From positions 1-64,000 of the forward strand of contig NZ_JMKS01000001.1 in assembly GCF_000685865.1 (NCBI RefSeq): a stretch of 64,000 nucleotides of DNA, read 5' to 3'. Both the position numbers and the translations under genes were made by a program. This DNA is from Exiguobacterium antarcticum DSM 14480 (GTDB lineage: Bacteria > Bacillota > Bacilli > Exiguobacteriales > Exiguobacteriaceae). This document shows positions 16,267 through 25,072 of this stretch, piece after piece. Numbering within the stretch: position 1 is the stretch's first letter; each line of letters opens with the position of its first letter. The notes beneath the pieces are model-generated. The model saw only the letters and a program-made list of their open reading frames with translations, made no database searches and had not been told where the DNA came from.

Positions 16267-16467
16267 TTACATGAAACGGAGATACAAATAAGGGAGCACA
16301 CCTGCGAGCAACATGCTAAACCCTGCCATGCCGAGCGTGACGATGATCGCTTTTGAACTCGAAATCGTTTGTTTTGGGTACGCTAAAAAAACGGCTCTGA
16401 CGATCGTCAAGAGCATCAGGCCACTCAAGAGACACGAGCCGATGAGGAGGACAATCAGTAAATCCAT
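16267..16467 (-). CDS. small membrane protein, 66 aa
   Basis: A 66-residue protein with two hydrophobic helices (about 3-28 and 40-62) joined by a short polar loop 'YPKQTISSSK'. GGAAGGTGATATG precedes the ATG. A strong terminator follows immediately. Family unknown. Confidence 0.65.
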   Translation of the reverse strand: MDLLIVLLIGSCLLSGLMLLTIVRAVFLAYPKQTISSSKAIIVTLGMAGFSMLLAGVLPYLYLRFM

Positions 16468-16598
16468 GACATATCACCTTCCATCATTTAGGATATCGTA
16501 CATATGATTTGATGCTAACTTTCCTTGACGGAAATCTCAAGCTGGTTAGACTAGAAAGTAGAACGCTTTCATGAGACAGACTAAAAAGGAGTTTTTGG

Positions 16599-17390
16599 AT
16601 GCAAAGACAGCACGCACTACTTAACCGCCTCGATCAAATCGGGCGTCAACTTGAACAAACACAGGATGCCTGGTTATTGCTTGGACTCGGCTCCGTCGGA
16701 CAGGAGCTGGAACGGCTCGATGCCTATTCCGACCTCGATTTTTTCGTCATTACGAAACCGGGACAGAAACAACGGTTCCTCGATCGGCTCGACTGGCTCG
16801 AGTCCGTTCATCCACTCAGCTTCATCTTCCAAAACACTGTCGACGGTTTTAAGCTGTTATTCGCCGATGGGATTTACGGAGAATGCGCGATTTTTGAACT
16901 GGATGAGATGCCGGACATCGCTTTTTCTCCCGGTCGAATCGTTTGGCAAGATCCAACATTCCCGGGCGTTGACTTGACGGTTTCAAAACAAGTCCCCCCC
17001 TCGATACGACGGGATACACTCGACTTTGCACTGAACGAGGCCTTGACGAATCTCTACGTCGGACTGTGCCGCTATGCACGCGGCGAACGGCTGTCCGGTC
17101 TTCAGCTTGTCGAACAACATGCTTTTTCAAATCTGTTGTCCGTCCTGCATCTGCTCGAGCCGGAAGTCGTTTATTATCCGGACCAGTACGGCAATGAACG
17201 CCGGGCCGAGCAACGGTTCCCGCAAGCAAAGGACCGGTTTGCGGACGTGCTCCAAGGGTACAACCGGGTGCCGCAATCAGCCCTCGCGCTGCTCGACTGG
17301 CTTGAGCAACTGCACCCTGTCAATCAAGCAATGGCCGATGAAATCCGCCGCTTGGCTGCTGTTTGTCAAAAGCAAAACGAATTCAAGTAA
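16599..17390 (+). CDS. nucleotidyltransferase-domain protein
   Basis: A 263-residue cytoplasmic protein with a Pol-beta-type nucleotidyltransferase core: 'GLGSVGQELERLDAYSDLDFFV' (29-50) contains the Gly-Ser and the Asp-x-Asp metal-binding pair. The C-terminal half is helical, as in aminoglycoside and lincosamide nucleotidyltransferases. Substrate unknown; a drug or a small metabolite are both possible. AAAAGGAG precedes the ATG and a terminator follows, so it is monocistronic. Confidence 0.75.
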   Translation: MQRQHALLNRLDQIGRQLEQTQDAWLLLGLGSVGQELERLDAYSDLDFFVITKPGQKQRFLDRLDWLESVHPLSFIFQNTVDGFKLLFADGIYGECAIFELDEMPDIAFSPGRIVWQDPTFPGVDLTVSKQVPPSIRRDTLDFALNEALTNLYVGLCRYARGERLSGLQLVEQHAFSNLLSVLHLLEPEVVYYPDQYGNERRAEQRFPQAKDRFADVLQGYNRVPQSALALLDWLEQLHPVNQAMADEIRRLAAVCQKQNEFK

Positions 17391-17393
17391 AAT

Positions 17394-17447
17394 GACTCGT
17401 TTCACGCGACTTTAATCTTAAAGCGTGTGGGACGAGTCTTGTTTTAC
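17394..17447 (+). terminator. terminator after the nucleotidyltransferase gene
   Basis: GACTCGT (17394-17400) pairs with ACGAGTC (17432-17438), with inner pairs CACGC/GCGTG, then TTGTTTT. Confidence 0.65.
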
Positions 17448-17462
17448 ATTCATTACTGTGTT

Positions 17463-17618
17463 TCAAGGTTGACAGTCTAAGTACCCCTCTGCTTGCAGCT
17501 GCTCCAACTGTCTCGCCAAAAATCCGTCAAACGGGAAGTCCTGTTTTTCAATTTTACTTTGCAGACGGCGCAGCATCTGCTCCGCCCCTTCAATCACCTC
17601 AAGCGGATAATGATACAT
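17463..17618 (-). CDS. short hypothetical protein, about 51 aa
   Basis: A short helical frame rich in Glu, Gln and Leu lies just downstream of the VanY-like gene on the same strand. The frame stays open into the vanY coding region, so the start is uncertain; ATG 17618 is the best conventional start, but the nearest GAGGAGG is about 20 bases upstream. It could be translationally coupled to vanY from a non-standard start. No family recognised. Confidence 0.4.
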   Translation of the reverse strand: MYHYPLEVIEGAEQMLRRLQSKIEKQDFPFDGFLARQLEQLQAEGYLDCQP

Positions 17619-17647
17619 TCGCTGATGCGCTAAAAATTCCTCCTCAA

Positions 17648-18430
17648 TTATTTTGGTAACCGTGACGTGACGATAAACCCTTTTGTATTGGTCCCGGATA
17701 CGTGAAAGACGGGCGTATCCGGAATTTTGAGTGCGCGGTGTTTGGTGTATTGCACAAAATAGGTACGACCGGCTGTTTGAATCTGATACGCGTGTTCTTG
17801 TTTGAGGTAGTTCAAATATTCTTCGAGCACCCAATTCTCCTCATACATCTTCGTACTGTGCGGCAGACCCACGTAGCGGATGTGCCACGGTTCAAACGAG
17901 ATTCCCGTCAAGCTCTCTTTCCCCTTTGGATACCGGATGACAAAACCAAACTGATGCGCATGCTTGGCAAGCCATCTGCCCTCTTTCGACTGTTTCATTT
18001 TGCCGCGTGTCGAACCGATGTCTACCGACAGACCCGTCTGGTGTTCGCTGTGTCCAGCAGGCAACGCAAAGTCCGCACCATATTCTTCATACAATGCCTG
18101 TTGCACTTTCCCACTTCGGTAGGCACTATTGATTTGAAAGTGATCGATGCCGACCTTTTTCGCCCGTTGCATCATCCGTTGCAGAGCGGCTGCGACATGA
18201 TCCTCAAGCAGTAAATCAGGCTCAAGGCTTGTTTCCGATACCTGTTTGGTAACAATAGATAAATTACGGGGATCTTCTTGAATCTTCGTCTGCTTGTTGA
18301 TTAACACCAAATCTCCCTGATACAAGGAAACCTCTTTTAAGGAAATCGATTGTGTCAAAGCCGGTGTCCGGCTCACATAAAATTGATACAGAATGAGGCA
18401 CGTTAATAGGACGACGATTGTTTTTTTCAT
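17648..18430 (-). CDS. VanY-like D,D-carboxypeptidase (M15B)
   Basis: A 260-residue protein with an N-terminal membrane anchor (about 3-18), so it acts outside the membrane. The M15B zinc peptidase signatures are present: His130 and Asp137 in 'SEHQTGLSVDIG', Glu180 and His183 in 'EPWHIRYVG', and 'NSAYRSG' with the substrate-binding Arg. Such enzymes remove the terminal D-Ala of peptidoglycan stems. A C-terminal extension of ~60 residues follows. AAAGGAGAGGG precedes the ATG. It lies 71 bp after a VanR/VanS-like pair on the same strand, the order seen in vancomycin-resistance clusters, but no vanH, ligase or vanX is present. Confidence 0.88.
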   Translation of the reverse strand: MKKTIVVLLTCLILYQFYVSRTPALTQSISLKEVSLYQGDLVLINKQTKIQEDPRNLSIVTKQVSETSLEPDLLLEDHVAAALQRMMQRAKKVGIDHFQINSAYRSGKVQQALYEEYGADFALPAGHSEHQTGLSVDIGSTRGKMKQSKEGRWLAKHAHQFGFVIRYPKGKESLTGISFEPWHIRYVGLPHSTKMYEENWVLEEYLNYLKQEHAYQIQTAGRTYFVQYTKHRALKIPDTPVFHVSGTNTKGFIVTSRLPK

Positions 18431-18501
18431 GTTACACCCTCTCCTTTACTTCCTTACACTCAGCGTAAAGAAAAGGGTTTAAAGGAAAGTCGGGAAAAAC
18501 C

Positions 18502-19602
18502 TTAAAGATTTCTTAAATCGGACGGCAACGTGACTTCAAACCGAATTTGTCCATCCGGTTGTTTGATTTCAATCGTCCCTGCGTGTTTCTCGACGATTGT
18601 CTTCGCAATGAACAAGCCGAGACCCGTCTGTTTCGTCGGCATGTTCCGGACTTGATCCACCGTATAAAACATATCAAACAGATGCGGGACGTCTTCTTTT
18701 CGAATCGGCGGACCGTAGTTCGTAATGTGAATCGTGATGACCTCACCTTGTCGGGTTGCTTGAACTTCGATCGGCCGACTCACATCGCCGTAACGCAGCG
18801 CATTACTGAGTAGATTCTCGAAGACCCGCGCCAGTTCTTTCCCGTTTCCGTAGACGGTGAGATTCGGAGCGATTTGTTGGTCAATCCGACCATCGACTCG
18901 GCTGATCAAAGGATACATCTCGTCCAGGAGTTGAAGTAGCAACTCGTGCAGGTCAACCATTGACTGTTCAGTCGCCTTGAGTGACAGGTCCAATTTGGAG
19001 ATATCGAACAGGGTTTCTATCAACTCCTCGAGATCACGGGATTTTTTATAGGCGATCTTCGTATAGGCGACGCGTTGCTCGGCAGTGGTTGACGGTTGGT
19101 TCAATAAGTCCAAGTATCCCGTCACCGATGTCAGAGGTGTCCGTAAATCGTGGGCTAAATTGGCAATCAATGTTTCTTTACTGCGCTGGGCTAATGTCTC
19201 GGCTTGAATCGCGGTCCGCAATCCACTGCTCGCCTCGTTGAGATCGTTTGCGATTTGACGGAATTCATCTTTTGAGGAAATCTCGATCTGATGCGAAAAA
19301 TCACCGGCTGCCAATTGGCGGATCCCGGTCGAGATTTCATTGAAGTATTTGGTATAAGTCCGCGTCAATAAGTAGAAAATGAGGATGGAGAAGGGAATAT
19401 ACAGCGCTAAAAACACATAAATATCACCGACTTCGCGCATCCAAAATCGGTACTTCATGTAGGTATCGCCGTAAAAGACGTGGTGATGGTAATAGTATTG
19501 CAGGGATTTGTAGATCGCGAACGTGACGACTGCTGCGATCAGCAGACTTTGGATGAACAGATAGATGATCCGCGTCCGGAAACTGTTGATGAATTTACGC
19601 AT
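18502..19602 (-). CDS. VanS-like sensor histidine kinase
   Basis: A 366-residue membrane kinase with two N-terminal helices (about 11-31 and 60-80) around a short external loop, a HAMP region (~82-135), a dimerisation domain with phospho-acceptor His151 in 'NLAHDLRTPLTS', and a catalytic ATPase domain with N box 'ENLLSNALRYG' and G boxes 'GLGLFIAKTIV'. The small external loop resembles VanS-type cell-wall sensors. It overlaps the response-regulator gene by 8 bp and should phosphorylate it. Signal unknown; a wall precursor or antibiotic is plausible. Confidence 0.9.
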   Translation of the reverse strand: MRKFINSFRTRIIYLFIQSLLIAAVVTFAIYKSLQYYYHHHVFYGDTYMKYRFWMREVGDIYVFLALYIPFSILIFYLLTRTYTKYFNEISTGIRQLAAGDFSHQIEISSKDEFRQIANDLNEASSGLRTAIQAETLAQRSKETLIANLAHDLRTPLTSVTGYLDLLNQPSTTAEQRVAYTKIAYKKSRDLEELIETLFDISKLDLSLKATEQSMVDLHELLLQLLDEMYPLISRVDGRIDQQIAPNLTVYGNGKELARVFENLLSNALRYGDVSRPIEVQATRQGEVITIHITNYGPPIRKEDVPHLFDMFYTVDQVRNMPTKQTGLGLFIAKTIVEKHAGTIEIKQPDGQIRFEVTLPSDLRNL

Positions 19603-20293
19603 TAACCTTGTACCCGACTCCCCAGACCGTTTCGATCAACATGTTCGCTTTGTTCGTATCACAAATTTTTTTCCGTAAAGTCCGGATGTGAACCATGACA
19701 GTGTTGGCCCCTTCAAAATAATCCTCCTTCCACACACGCTGGAAGATTTTTTCTGAACTGAACACTTGATTGGGTGAGCTCGCGAGTAACCAGAAGATAT
19801 CAAACTCTTTTGGTGTCAGATTAACCTTTTGTTCATTGACCAGCACCGTCCGTTGATCCGCATCCAGACTCACGTTTTGAATACTAATGGTGTCTGTCTT
19901 GGATGAAGCCATCTGTCCTGTCCATTGAAAGGCGCGCCGTAACTGGGCATTGACCCGGGCGACCAACTCCAACGGATTAAACGGTTTCGTCATATAGTCA
20001 TCCGCCCCGATCACGAGCCCGCTGATTTTATCAAAATCGGACTGTTTGGCACTCAAGAAGATGACCGGTGTCTGATTGATCTGCCGGATTTGCGTCAACA
20101 CTTCATGACCGTTCATTTCCGGCATCATGATGTCTAGGATCACAAGATCGATCGACCGCTGTTGAAACAATGACAGACCCGATTTTCCGTCATACGCAAG
20201 TATCGTAGCGAATCCTTCGTTGCGTAAATGAATCGAGACGAGCTCGGCGATTTCGACTTCGTCTTCGATGATGAGAATCGTTCGTGTCTGCAT
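19595..20293 (-). CDS. OmpR/PhoB-family response regulator (VanR-like)
   Basis: A 232-residue two-domain regulator. The receiver domain has the acidic pair Glu10-Asp11, phospho-acceptor Asp54 in 'VILDIMMPEMNG' and the conserved Lys in 'YMTKPFNPLEL'. The C-terminal winged helix (about 135-232) has 'LTPKEFDIFWLLASSPNQVFSSE' and 'VMVHIRTLRKKI'. AAAAGGAG precedes the ATG at 20293. First gene of the regulator-kinase-carboxypeptidase operon, which it probably controls. Confidence 0.92.
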   Translation of the reverse strand: MQTRTILIIEDEVEIAELVSIHLRNEGFATILAYDGKSGLSLFQQRSIDLVILDIMMPEMNGHEVLTQIRQINQTPVIFLSAKQSDFDKISGLVIGADDYMTKPFNPLELVARVNAQLRRAFQWTGQMASSKTDTISIQNVSLDADQRTVLVNEQKVNLTPKEFDIFWLLASSPNQVFSSEKIFQRVWKEDYFEGANTVMVHIRTLRKKICDTNKANMLIETVWGVGYKVNA

Positions 20294-20423
20294 AAGCTGG
20301 CTCCTTTTCTACGTCTGAACAGCTTATATGATGGCATAACGAATCCTTCATTCCCCTTTTTTCAAAACAGATTCCGCACGTTTTTTTACAATCGTTTCCA
20401 AACGTTATCCGACTTCTGTTTGG

Positions 20424-20840
20424 TTAGTCTAAAATCACATTTTTCTCTTCCGCACGTAACTTGGCGAGGGACGTTTTCATCTGGTGAATCACTTCTTCCG
20501 TATGCCGTTCCCATGTCGCAAGCTCCGCGACGATCACAAGCGGTTGCTGCGACCGATACGACCGCGTCGGATTTCCGGGAAATCGTTTGTCGGTCAAATT
20601 CGGATCATCTTCGAACGTCCCGAGCGGCTCGACAAGATAGATGCGTTCAGTCTCGTCTCCTTTTGCGAGTTCTGCACCCCACTTGGCGGCCTCAAGCGTT
20701 GCCGTGAAATAGATGTAGTTGGCTCGTTTGTCCTGATAATTGGATGGAAACTTCGCCTCCAGCTGATCACCGACGTTCAACGCTACTTTTGTCCCATGGA
20801 AGAACGGTCCCCGGTCCAGTACTTCAGTTTGATCCGTCAT
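20424..20840 (-). CDS. arr: NAD-dependent rifampin ADP-ribosyltransferase
   Basis: A 138-residue cytoplasmic enzyme that transfers ADP-ribose from NAD to rifamycins and inactivates them. The signature of the Arr family is clear: 'DRGPFFHGTK' with His15, 'NYIYFTAT' with Tyr44, and 'DDPNLTDKRFPGNPTRSYRS' with Asp84, the His/Tyr/Asp set known from Arr. Length matches the family (~140). The start is ATG 20840 after AGAGGAAG; a TTG lies directly before it. It is monocistronic and not within an integron or transposon here, so it may be an intrinsic chromosomal copy. Confidence 0.93.
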   Translation of the reverse strand: MTDQTEVLDRGPFFHGTKVALNVGDQLEAKFPSNYQDKRANYIYFTATLEAAKWGAELAKGDETERIYLVEPLGTFEDDPNLTDKRFPGNPTRSYRSQQPLVIVAELATWERHTEEVIHQMKTSLAKLRAEEKNVILD

Positions 20841-21105
20841 CAAAATCCACTTCCTCTCTTCAGTGTTCTTGCTAGTAGTATAAGGGGTGATTTGACAGAA
20901 AAGTAGTCTGTTTCCTTTAGGGCAATCGCGGTATACTTCTAGTAGAGGAATACATTACACGTTACCCGGCAGACGAACGTTCCATGAGGAGTGCTTTAGT
21001 CAATCGGGTACTTTTCATGCATTTTATTTCGCAGCACGATTAAATCGGCTACTGCAATTGATCCGCATTTCCTGTCCCAAAATTCCCCCTATTCGCCCTT
21101 CTTGT

Positions 21106-21133
21106 TTGACAACTTTTGTCAGCATGGTATCGT
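21106..21133 (+). promoter_or_regulatory. probable promoter of the second GGDEF gene
   Basis: TTGACA (21106-21111) and TATCGT (21128-21133) are 16 bases apart. Transcription would begin near 21140, which rules out an upstream in-frame ATG at 21102 and supports a start at 21153 or 21165. Between 20844 and 21105 I see no gene, only the arr upstream region and unassigned sequence. Confidence 0.5.
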
Positions 21134-21152
21134 AAAAGTATCAAGGTCAAGG

Positions 21153-22277
21153 ATGTGGAAAATCATGTTCATCGTCGAGTTATTGATCAACGCCTGTATC
21201 GCCTTTACCGGATTTTATATCATCTCGAAAATCATCCATTCCACCCAATTTTCATCCTCTACGATGAAGTCGATCATTATCGGACTGGCGACCGGATTAC
21301 TCGGTGTCCTGTTGATGTTCAAGGGCATTCAAGTCAACGAGTCACTCCGGATGGATTTACGACATTTACCACTCGTCTTACTGGCATTTTACGGCATTCG
21401 TTTTCCGCTCGTCATTGCGACAGGAGTCATCGGCAGTTCCCGTTTTTTGTTTGGTGTCACACCACAAGCCTTCGTCGCGTTCATCGCGATTCTCGCCATC
21501 AGCAGCGGCATGATTTACATCCACCGCAAATTGCTCAACCGACCGTTCCTGCAAAACATTGCCTTAAACGTCTGGGCCCTGTTAATGATCACAATTGCTG
21601 TCTTGATCAACTTAGGATTCAATGAAACCGCAATTTTACTTCTGCTATCGACCTGGACGATTGGTCTTGCCGTCGGTGTCCTCTCGAGTATGCTGACGCT
21701 TGATTTTCAGATCTTGAATCAGCAGGTCCAACTGTACAAGAAGTCAGCTGAACTTGATCATCTGACAGGTCTGTATAACCGACGGGTCTGGGATGACCGG
21801 ACAGCGGGACTCGAACAGGAAGGGCGGATCTACAACGTCCTCGCGCTCGACATCGATCACTTTAAGCATGTCAACGATACGTACGGCCACGGTAACGGGG
21901 ATCTTGTCTTACAACAGTTCGCCAACATCTTGAAACAAGAGACGCGTCCGCACGATATCACGGCCCGGATTGGTGGTGAGGAGTTCATGATTCTCGTCTA
22001 TGACCTGTCACCGCAAAAAGTCGTCAAGGTCGCCAATCGGATTCGGGAACGGATTGCGACGGAACGGTTTCAACTCGACGGTTTCCCGGCGATTGAAGTC
22101 ACGACCTCGATCGGGATCGCCCACGGGAAACATGTGCACATACAGCAAATGAACGTGCTTGCTGACGAAGCTTTATACGCCGCGAAACAACAAGGGCGGA
22201 ACCGGAAGGTTCTGTTTGATCAAGCCGATCAGCAGGATATTGCTGCGACGCAGTCCTCGACTGAAACAATCACTTAA
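21153..22277 (+). CDS. 5TM-type membrane sensor with GGDEF domain
   Basis: A roughly 374-residue protein. The N-terminal ~190 residues form about six hydrophobic helices resembling the 5TMR-LYT sensor module, including 'FYGIRFPLVIATGVIGSSRFLFG'. A GGDEF domain follows with 'DHLTGLYNRR' and active-site 'IGGEEF'; it should synthesise c-di-GMP. The start at 21153 fits the promoter and an AAGG site; 21165 is an alternative. A small membrane protein gene follows after 25 bp and may be co-transcribed. Confidence 0.87.
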   Translation: MWKIMFIVELLINACIAFTGFYIISKIIHSTQFSSSTMKSIIIGLATGLLGVLLMFKGIQVNESLRMDLRHLPLVLLAFYGIRFPLVIATGVIGSSRFLFGVTPQAFVAFIAILAISSGMIYIHRKLLNRPFLQNIALNVWALLMITIAVLINLGFNETAILLLLSTWTIGLAVGVLSSMLTLDFQILNQQVQLYKKSAELDHLTGLYNRRVWDDRTAGLEQEGRIYNVLALDIDHFKHVNDTYGHGNGDLVLQQFANILKQETRPHDITARIGGEEFMILVYDLSPQKVVKVANRIRERIATERFQLDGFPAIEVTTSIGIAHGKHVHIQQMNVLADEALYAAKQQGRNRKVLFDQADQQDIAATQSSTETIT

Positions 22278-22302
22278 CCAAATATGATTGGAGATTTTAC
22301 CT

Positions 22303-22539
22303 ATGTATGAACCAAAACGGGAATTCATTACAACCTCGGAAACGATTCTATTTGTCAGCAGTCTATTCATGTGGTTGTATACCGTCCAGTATTTCGAAAC
22401 GGTTGACTCCGCATGGTGGATATTACCGCTTATGACCTTCCTTCTCTTCTTGCGTTCTTTCATAGGCAGACGGGTCGATTTGAGTTTTAACTGGGCTGAG
22501 GAAGAAGAAGCAAGAAAATCCGATCAAAAAAAAGGCTGA
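22303..22539 (+). CDS. small membrane protein, 78 aa
   Basis: A 78-residue protein with two hydrophobic segments (about 14-32 and 38-54), then a charged tail rich in Glu and Lys. TTGGAGAT precedes the ATG at 22303; an upstream in-frame ATG at 22288 has no ribosome binding site. It is probably in one operon with the GGDEF gene just before it. Family unknown. Confidence 0.6.
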   Translation: MYEPKREFITTSETILFVSSLFMWLYTVQYFETVDSAWWILPLMTFLLFLRSFIGRRVDLSFNWAEEEEARKSDQKKG

Positions 22540-22546
22540 ACGATTA

Positions 22547-22592
22547 ACAGCGCAGGTTTCCTCCATGTCCTGAGGAAACCTGCGCTGTTTGT
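22547..22592 (+). terminator. strong terminator
   Basis: A 17-bp perfect stem (22547-22563 with 22572-22588) followed by a T-rich stretch. Confidence 0.8.
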
Positions 22593-22784
22593 TTCATTTT
22601 CCAAACTAAATTTTGAACTATTCCTTTATTAAAATGAAGATAAAAGATTACGATCCCCTATCTAATATACAAACCTTCCGAACTTAAAGTGACACTTCCT
22701 TACAATTTTGTACGTTTTATTTACAATTCCACTCTTCTATACTTAATGTATTCTAAATACTTATACGAAGGAGTAATGCTGACT

Positions 22785-23072
22785 ATGAAATTCCCCAAAT
22801 GGCTCCTTTACCTCGGTGCACTCCCGACATTCGTTTTCGCCTTTTACGCCATAACGAATCCTCCATTTCGGGCTGCCATTGCTGATTCGTTTCCGATTGC
22901 CGCGCCTGTCCTCGCTGTCATTCTCACTTTATTCGTTGCCTACTGGACACTGTTCTTTATTTTGGTGAACGGACTCCGCCGGCACCTTGACTTAGTTGTC
23001 TTGTCAGCGCTGTTGCTGATTTGTTTTCTGTTAACGAGTCTATTTGCGACGCTCGATTACTTCCTCGCTTAA
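22785..23072 (+). CDS. small membrane protein, 95 aa
   Basis: A 95-residue protein with three predicted helices (about 5-23, 34-60, 68-90). AAGGAG at 22768-22773 lies eleven bases before ATG 22785; ATG 22776 is only two bases from it and less likely. Family unknown. The region 22593-22784 is AT-rich, with promoter-like TATACT before the gene. Confidence 0.6.
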   Translation: MKFPKWLLYLGALPTFVFAFYAITNPPFRAAIADSFPIAAPVLAVILTLFVAYWTLFFILVNGLRRHLDLVVLSALLLICFLLTSLFATLDYFLA

Positions 23073-23085
23073 TGGATTGATCTCC

Positions 23086-23108
23086 AGCCATCTTCCGGAT
23101 GGCTTTTT
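23086..23108 (+). terminator. short terminator
   Basis: AGCCATC and GATGGCT pair with a short loop, followed by TTTTT. Confidence 0.6.
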
Positions 23109-23202
23109 CCATTTTCTGCTTGCTTTCTTCCTTGCTGTCCCTTAATATCAATTGTAATAAATTTCTATATATTCAAAAAGTATTTAAGGGGAGCGATGAT
23201 GT

Positions 23203-24438
23203 ATGCGCGAAACGTGGAAACATCCTGCTTTATTATTAACAAGTGTCGGGATTTCAAATCTCGGCGCCTGGGTTTACTTCATCGCCCTGAACTTGATCGT
23301 GCTCGACCGGACGAATTCGGCTTTTGCCGTCTCCGTCCTCTACATGCTCGTCCCGATTGCTGCCCTGTTGACGAGTTTTTGATCGGGCAACCTGATTGAC
23401 CGCGTCGACAAACGGAATATCATGGTGATCCTTGACGTGGCTCGGGCCGTCCTGATCGCCGTTCTGCCGTTCCTCGACTCGTTGTTCGTGTTGTATGCCC
23501 TCGTCTTTTTGATCAATATGGGCAGTTCCTTATTCGAATCCGCTTCCTTGATCTACATGACGAAACTCGTCTCGAACAACAACCGGCAACGGTTTAATGC
23601 CTTAAAAAACTTTATCCAATCCTGTGGCTTCATTCTCGGACCGACGATTGCCGGTCTCCTGTTTCTTGTCGGCTCACCGGCATTTGCCATCTATATGAAT
23701 GCCGGTGCGCTGGCCTTGTCCGCCCTGATCCTGTTTTTCCTGCCGGATTTGGAGAAACGAACGACGTTTGCCGAGGCGGAACGCCTCAGCTTGCGGATGA
23801 TTGCCGACGACTGGAAAGAGACGTTGCGGTTTACGCACAAGCACCGGTACATCACACTCGTCTATGGTCTATTTTGTGTGATGACGATTTTCATGTCCGG
23901 TCTCGATTCCCTCGAAGCATCATTCGCGACACGAGTGCTTGCGTTTTCTGAAAGTACATACGGCTTCCTCGTCAGTATCGCCGGCGTCGGGATCATCGCC
24001 GGCTCTATCATCAATGCGACGTGCACGAAGTGGCTCAGCCTGCGTTTCTTGATTGGCTTCGGTGCTATTACGACACCGGTCGGTTACCTGCTGTTTGCGA
24101 CGGCGAACAGTTTCTCCCTGGCAGCGGTCGGCTTTTTCCTGTTGACGTTTGCGTTATCGTTTGCGAACACCGGCTTCTTGTCGTTTTATCAAAACAATGT
24201 CCCGGTTTCGATCATGGGGCGCTTCTCCGGCGTCCTCAATGTCGCCGAGTCGGTGTTTGTCATCGGTCTGACGTTATCGATCGGTCTGCTCGCCGAAGTC
24301 TTCTCGATCCGTTCGACCTACATCGTCTTCTCGCTTGGCTTCCTGTTGATCGGGCTGATCACGTTACCGATCGTGCTGAAGCGTACGAAACGGACGTTGT
24401 ATACGCTGACGGTCGAAGAAGAACCAAAAGTCTCTTAA
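23203..24438 (+). pseudogene. MFS transporter gene interrupted by an in-frame TGA
   Basis: One continuous frame of 411 codons, the right length for an MFS exporter, is broken by TGA at 23380-23382 (codon 60). The ATG at 23203 has AAGGGGAG upstream. Before the stop come helix 1 and part of helix 2; after it the text continues as 'SGNLIDRVDKRN', the family's motif A, where the lost residue is probably Trp (TGG to TGA). The remaining 351 codons are intact, with about ten helices. An internal ATG at 23422 exists but lacks helices 1-2. It is either a recent pseudogene or a sequence error. Confidence 0.8.
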
Positions 24439-24449
24439 CTCTACAACAA

Positions 24450-24492
24450 CAGGGGCAACGAGGATTTTCTCCTTGTTGCCCCTGTCGTTTTC
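24450..24492 (+). terminator. terminator after the MFS pseudogene
   Basis: CAGGGGCAAC pairs with GTTGCCCCTG (inner AGGA/TCCT), followed by CGTTTTCTT. Confidence 0.75.
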
Positions 24493-24564
24493 TTCGTTTA
24501 AGCCGTTGCCGGACAGGATATAGTCAGGAAAACCGATAATCATCCATCCAAAGGAGGGCTTCAG

Positions 24565-25062
24565 ATGACAGGAATCGAATGTCTCTTCCATCTGCATCAA
24601 GAACTCGATCGCTATTCGCAAGACGAACTGCACTACATCTCACGACCGGGTGTCTGGTCGCTCGGTCAAATGTATGATCACGTGTTGCTCGTCGCCCATG
24701 AATATCTGGACGAAGTCGAGACATGTGCTTCCCTTAACACTGGTTCAGCAACCGGGAAAACACCATTTGGCGAAGATCTGTTTCGCCAGGATGCCTTTCC
24801 GCCGATCAAAATCAGACTGCCGGACGCGATGAACGCACCACCCAACAATACCGACAGCGGGGATCAGTTAAAACGACGGCTTTTCGCACTGATCGAACGG
24901 ATGGAGGACTGGTCGTCACGGCTCGATCAGGTGGATCCGTCGCTTAAAACGAAACATGGTGGCTTCGGCTGGTTGAATGCCCGTGAGTGGTATCAGTTGA
25001 TCGGCATGCATACCCGGCATCATTTACGTCAGAAACAAGAGCTCGAAAATCACCTTCCGTGA
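24565..25062 (+). CDS. DinB/YfiT-family putative metal-dependent protein
   Basis: A 165-residue four-helix-bundle protein of the DinB superfamily. The three metal-binding histidines can be placed in 'GQMYDHVLLV' (His39) and near the end in 'GMHTRHHLRQ'. Members include bacillithiol S-transferases and enzymes of unknown role; this one cannot be assigned further. AAAGGAGGGCTTCAG precedes the ATG. It is monocistronic and convergent with ctaG. Confidence 0.8.
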   Translation: MTGIECLFHLHQELDRYSQDELHYISRPGVWSLGQMYDHVLLVAHEYLDEVETCASLNTGSATGKTPFGEDLFRQDAFPPIKIRLPDAMNAPPNNTDSGDQLKRRLFALIERMEDWSSRLDQVDPSLKTKHGGFGWLNAREWYQLIGMHTRHHLRQKQELENHLP

Positions 25063-25072
25063 CTTGGCTTCT

